DNA from: an uncultured Bacteroidales bacterium
Lineage (GTDB): Bacteria > Bacteroidota > Bacteroidia > Bacteroidales > UBA932
Assembly (NCBI GenBank): GCA_945982095.1
Contig: CAMFRR010000028.1
Location: forward strand, 1-8,442
DNA length: 8,442 bases
Direction of reading: 5' to 3'
Shown here piece after piece: positions 7,394-8,442 of this stretch. Both the position numbers and the translations under genes were made by a program. The notes under the pieces are model-generated. The model made no database searches. It was not told the origin of the DNA and was given only the letters and a program-made list of their open reading frames with translations. Numbering within the stretch: the stretch's first letter is position 1; each line of letters begins with the position of its first letter.

Positions 7394-8442
7394 ATGGCTA
7401 AAAGAGAAAAATTCGGACTGTTCGGGGCTATAATGGCTATGGCCGGATCCGCTGTGGGTCTTGGTAACCTTTGGCGCTTTCCATATCTTTTGGGAGAATA
7501 TGGAGGGGCTGCTTTCCTGGTGCTGTACATGGTTTTCGCTCTAGTCATTGCCTTGCCTATATTCTTTGCCGAATTCATAATAGGCAGAAGGGGAGGTGCA
7601 AACTGTAGGGGATCATACAAAAATCTTTCGGGACCCAAGTCGCTATGGCGTCATTCTGGCCTGTGGAATGTGCTCACCTGTCTGGTAATATTTAGTTTTT
7701 ACAGTGTGATAGGAGGCTGGTGCATAGAGTATTTTTTCAAAGCTTGCCTCTTTGATTTCAGTTCCACAATGAGTCGTGAGGATCTTGCAAACGTATTCAG
7801 TTCTTTCGTCAGTTCTGTTTGGCCTCCTCTTTTCGGATTTGCCTTTTTTGTAATCCTTACCAGTATAATAGTAGGCAGGGGAGTCACAAGGGGAATAGAA
7901 CGCTTCGGAAAAGTGGCAATGCCTACCCTGTGCCTTGTAATCATCCTTATAGCAGTGTATTGCGCCTTCCTGCCTGGAGCGGAGCAAGGTTATGTATATA
8001 TGTTCAAGCCAGACATATCCAAAATAACTCCCGATGTCTGTCTTGCGGCTTTGGGCCAGAGTTTTTTCTCCCTGAGTCTGGGTTGCGGATGTATAATTAC
8101 CTATGCCTCCTATGTTCAGAAAAACCAGGATATGGTGTTTCATAGTGTGAGCACAACCATAATTGACATAGTCATAGCGATTTTTGCAGGTTGTGCCATT
8201 ATGCCGGCCGTTTTTGCTTTCGGTGTGGACCCGGCATCCGGGCCTTCGCTCGTATACGAGACCTTGCCATATATTTTCTCCCGCATGCCTATGGGCAATG
8301 CTGTGGCCATAGTGTTTTTCGGAGCCCTCCTTTTCGCCACCCTTACTTCTTCTGTGTCAATGGCTGAGGTCGGAGTCTCTTTTCTGACAGAGGAATTGAA
8401 TATTAAAAGACGGAAGGCCATATGGATTATGACTGTCTCTTA
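7394..8442 (+). CDS. Neurotransmitter:sodium symporter (NSS/SNF) family transporter, N-terminal part (3' end outside window)
   Basis: An inner-membrane Na+-coupled symporter of the LeuT/MhsT family, which usually imports amino acids; 349 codons are visible and the gene runs off the right edge. Family bacterial members are roughly 450-510 residues, so about three quarters is present. TM1 carries the hallmark GSAVGLGNLWRFPY (18-31) with residues aligned to LeuT Na+ ligands (G18, A20, V21, N25). Y103 lies in TM3. RGIERFGKVAMPTL (166-179) precedes TM5. TM6 has GQSFFSLSLGCGCIITYASYV (221-241), where S226 replaces LeuT Thr254 and C231 replaces Phe259. TM7 has D258 near the position of LeuT Asn286/Glu287. 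TM8 has LTSS (317-320) with the Na2-site Thr/Ser. The substrate cannot be named; the small residue at 231 suggests a pocket different from the leucine site. The ATG at 7394 is 10 bases after the thyA stop and gives the normal short cytoplasmic N terminus. Confidence 0.94.
   Translation, partial: MAKREKFGLFGAIMAMAGSAVGLGNLWRFPYLLGEYGGAAFLVLYMVFALVIALPIFFAEFIIGRRGGANCRGSYKNLSGPKSLWRHSGLWNVLTCLVIFSFYSVIGGWCIEYFFKACLFDFSSTMSREDLANVFSSFVSSVWPPLFGFAFFVILTSIIVGRGVTRGIERFGKVAMPTLCLVIILIAVYCAFLPGAEQGYVYMFKPDISKITPDVCLAALGQSFFSLSLGCGCIITYASYVQKNQDMVFHSVSTTIIDIVIAIFAGCAIMPAVFAFGVDPASGPSLVYETLPYIFSRMPMGNAVAIVFFGALLFATLTSSVSMAEVGVSFLTEELNIKRRKAIWIMTVS

Noticed and set aside
7643..8143. Antisense frame of 166 codons and + strand frame 7819-8145 over the end of the window
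   Set aside because: The whole stretch is continuous coding sequence for the NSS transporter, with motifs on both sides; these frames are shadows.
1..8442. CRISPR arrays, tRNA or rRNA genes, defence system
   Set aside because: No short regularly spaced repeats, no cloverleaf-like or rRNA-like stretch, and no known defence protein domains; almost every base is in housekeeping or envelope genes.

Overview
The window looks like chromosomal housekeeping DNA from a member of the Bacteroidota, most likely the order Bacteroidales. The sequence-based reasons are: no Shine-Dalgarno-like tract before any start; almost no spacing between genes; an aspartokinase ACT tail next to a diaminopimelate decarboxylase; a very large secreted peptidase/beta-propeller/outer-membrane-barrel protein; and a lipoprotein with a thioredoxin-like domain behind a helical N-terminal region of a type common in Bacteroidales. 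I cannot name the genus from sequence alone.

All real genes are on the + strand. In order they are: the 3' end of an aspartokinase gene (lysC, 1-305); lysA, diaminopimelate decarboxylase (327-1457); a truncated chimeric ORF made by a local duplication (1465-2013); a 990-residue exported HEXXH peptidase / beta-propeller / beta-barrel protein (2017-4989); a 204-residue CpXC-like zinc-ribbon protein (4991-5605); a thioredoxin-like lipoprotein (5606-6577); thyA, thymidylate synthase (6589-7383); and the 5' part of a neurotransmitter:sodium symporter family gene that runs off the right edge (7394-8442). Gaps between genes are 0 to 21 bases, so a long co-transcribed run is plausible. I saw no convincing internal promoter or terminator, no RNA gene, no CRISPR array and no transposon. 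No gene-free stretch exceeds about 20 bases.

lysC and lysA are the first and last enzymes of the diaminopimelate branch of lysine synthesis, so their adjacency is functional. The next three genes (peptidase/barrel, zinc ribbon, thioredoxin lipoprotein) are packed with 0-1 base between them. Two of the three are exported, which hints at a cell-envelope module, but no shared function can be shown here. thyA makes dTMP. The final gene is probably an amino-acid/Na+ symporter.

The most unusual feature is an exact head-to-tail duplication with a 552-base period (1340-1893 equals 1892-2445). I compared it base by base and found no difference. It copies the last 38 codons of lysA, the spacer, and the first 143 codons of the large peptidase gene. 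lysA and the full peptidase gene both remain intact. Between them lies one truncated peptidase copy that keeps the signal peptide and HEXXH motif and then reads into lysA DNA in the wrong frame. The only new sequence join is at about 1891-1894, with a 2-base CC microhomology. The duplication is either very recent (possibly still variable in the population) or an assembly artefact.
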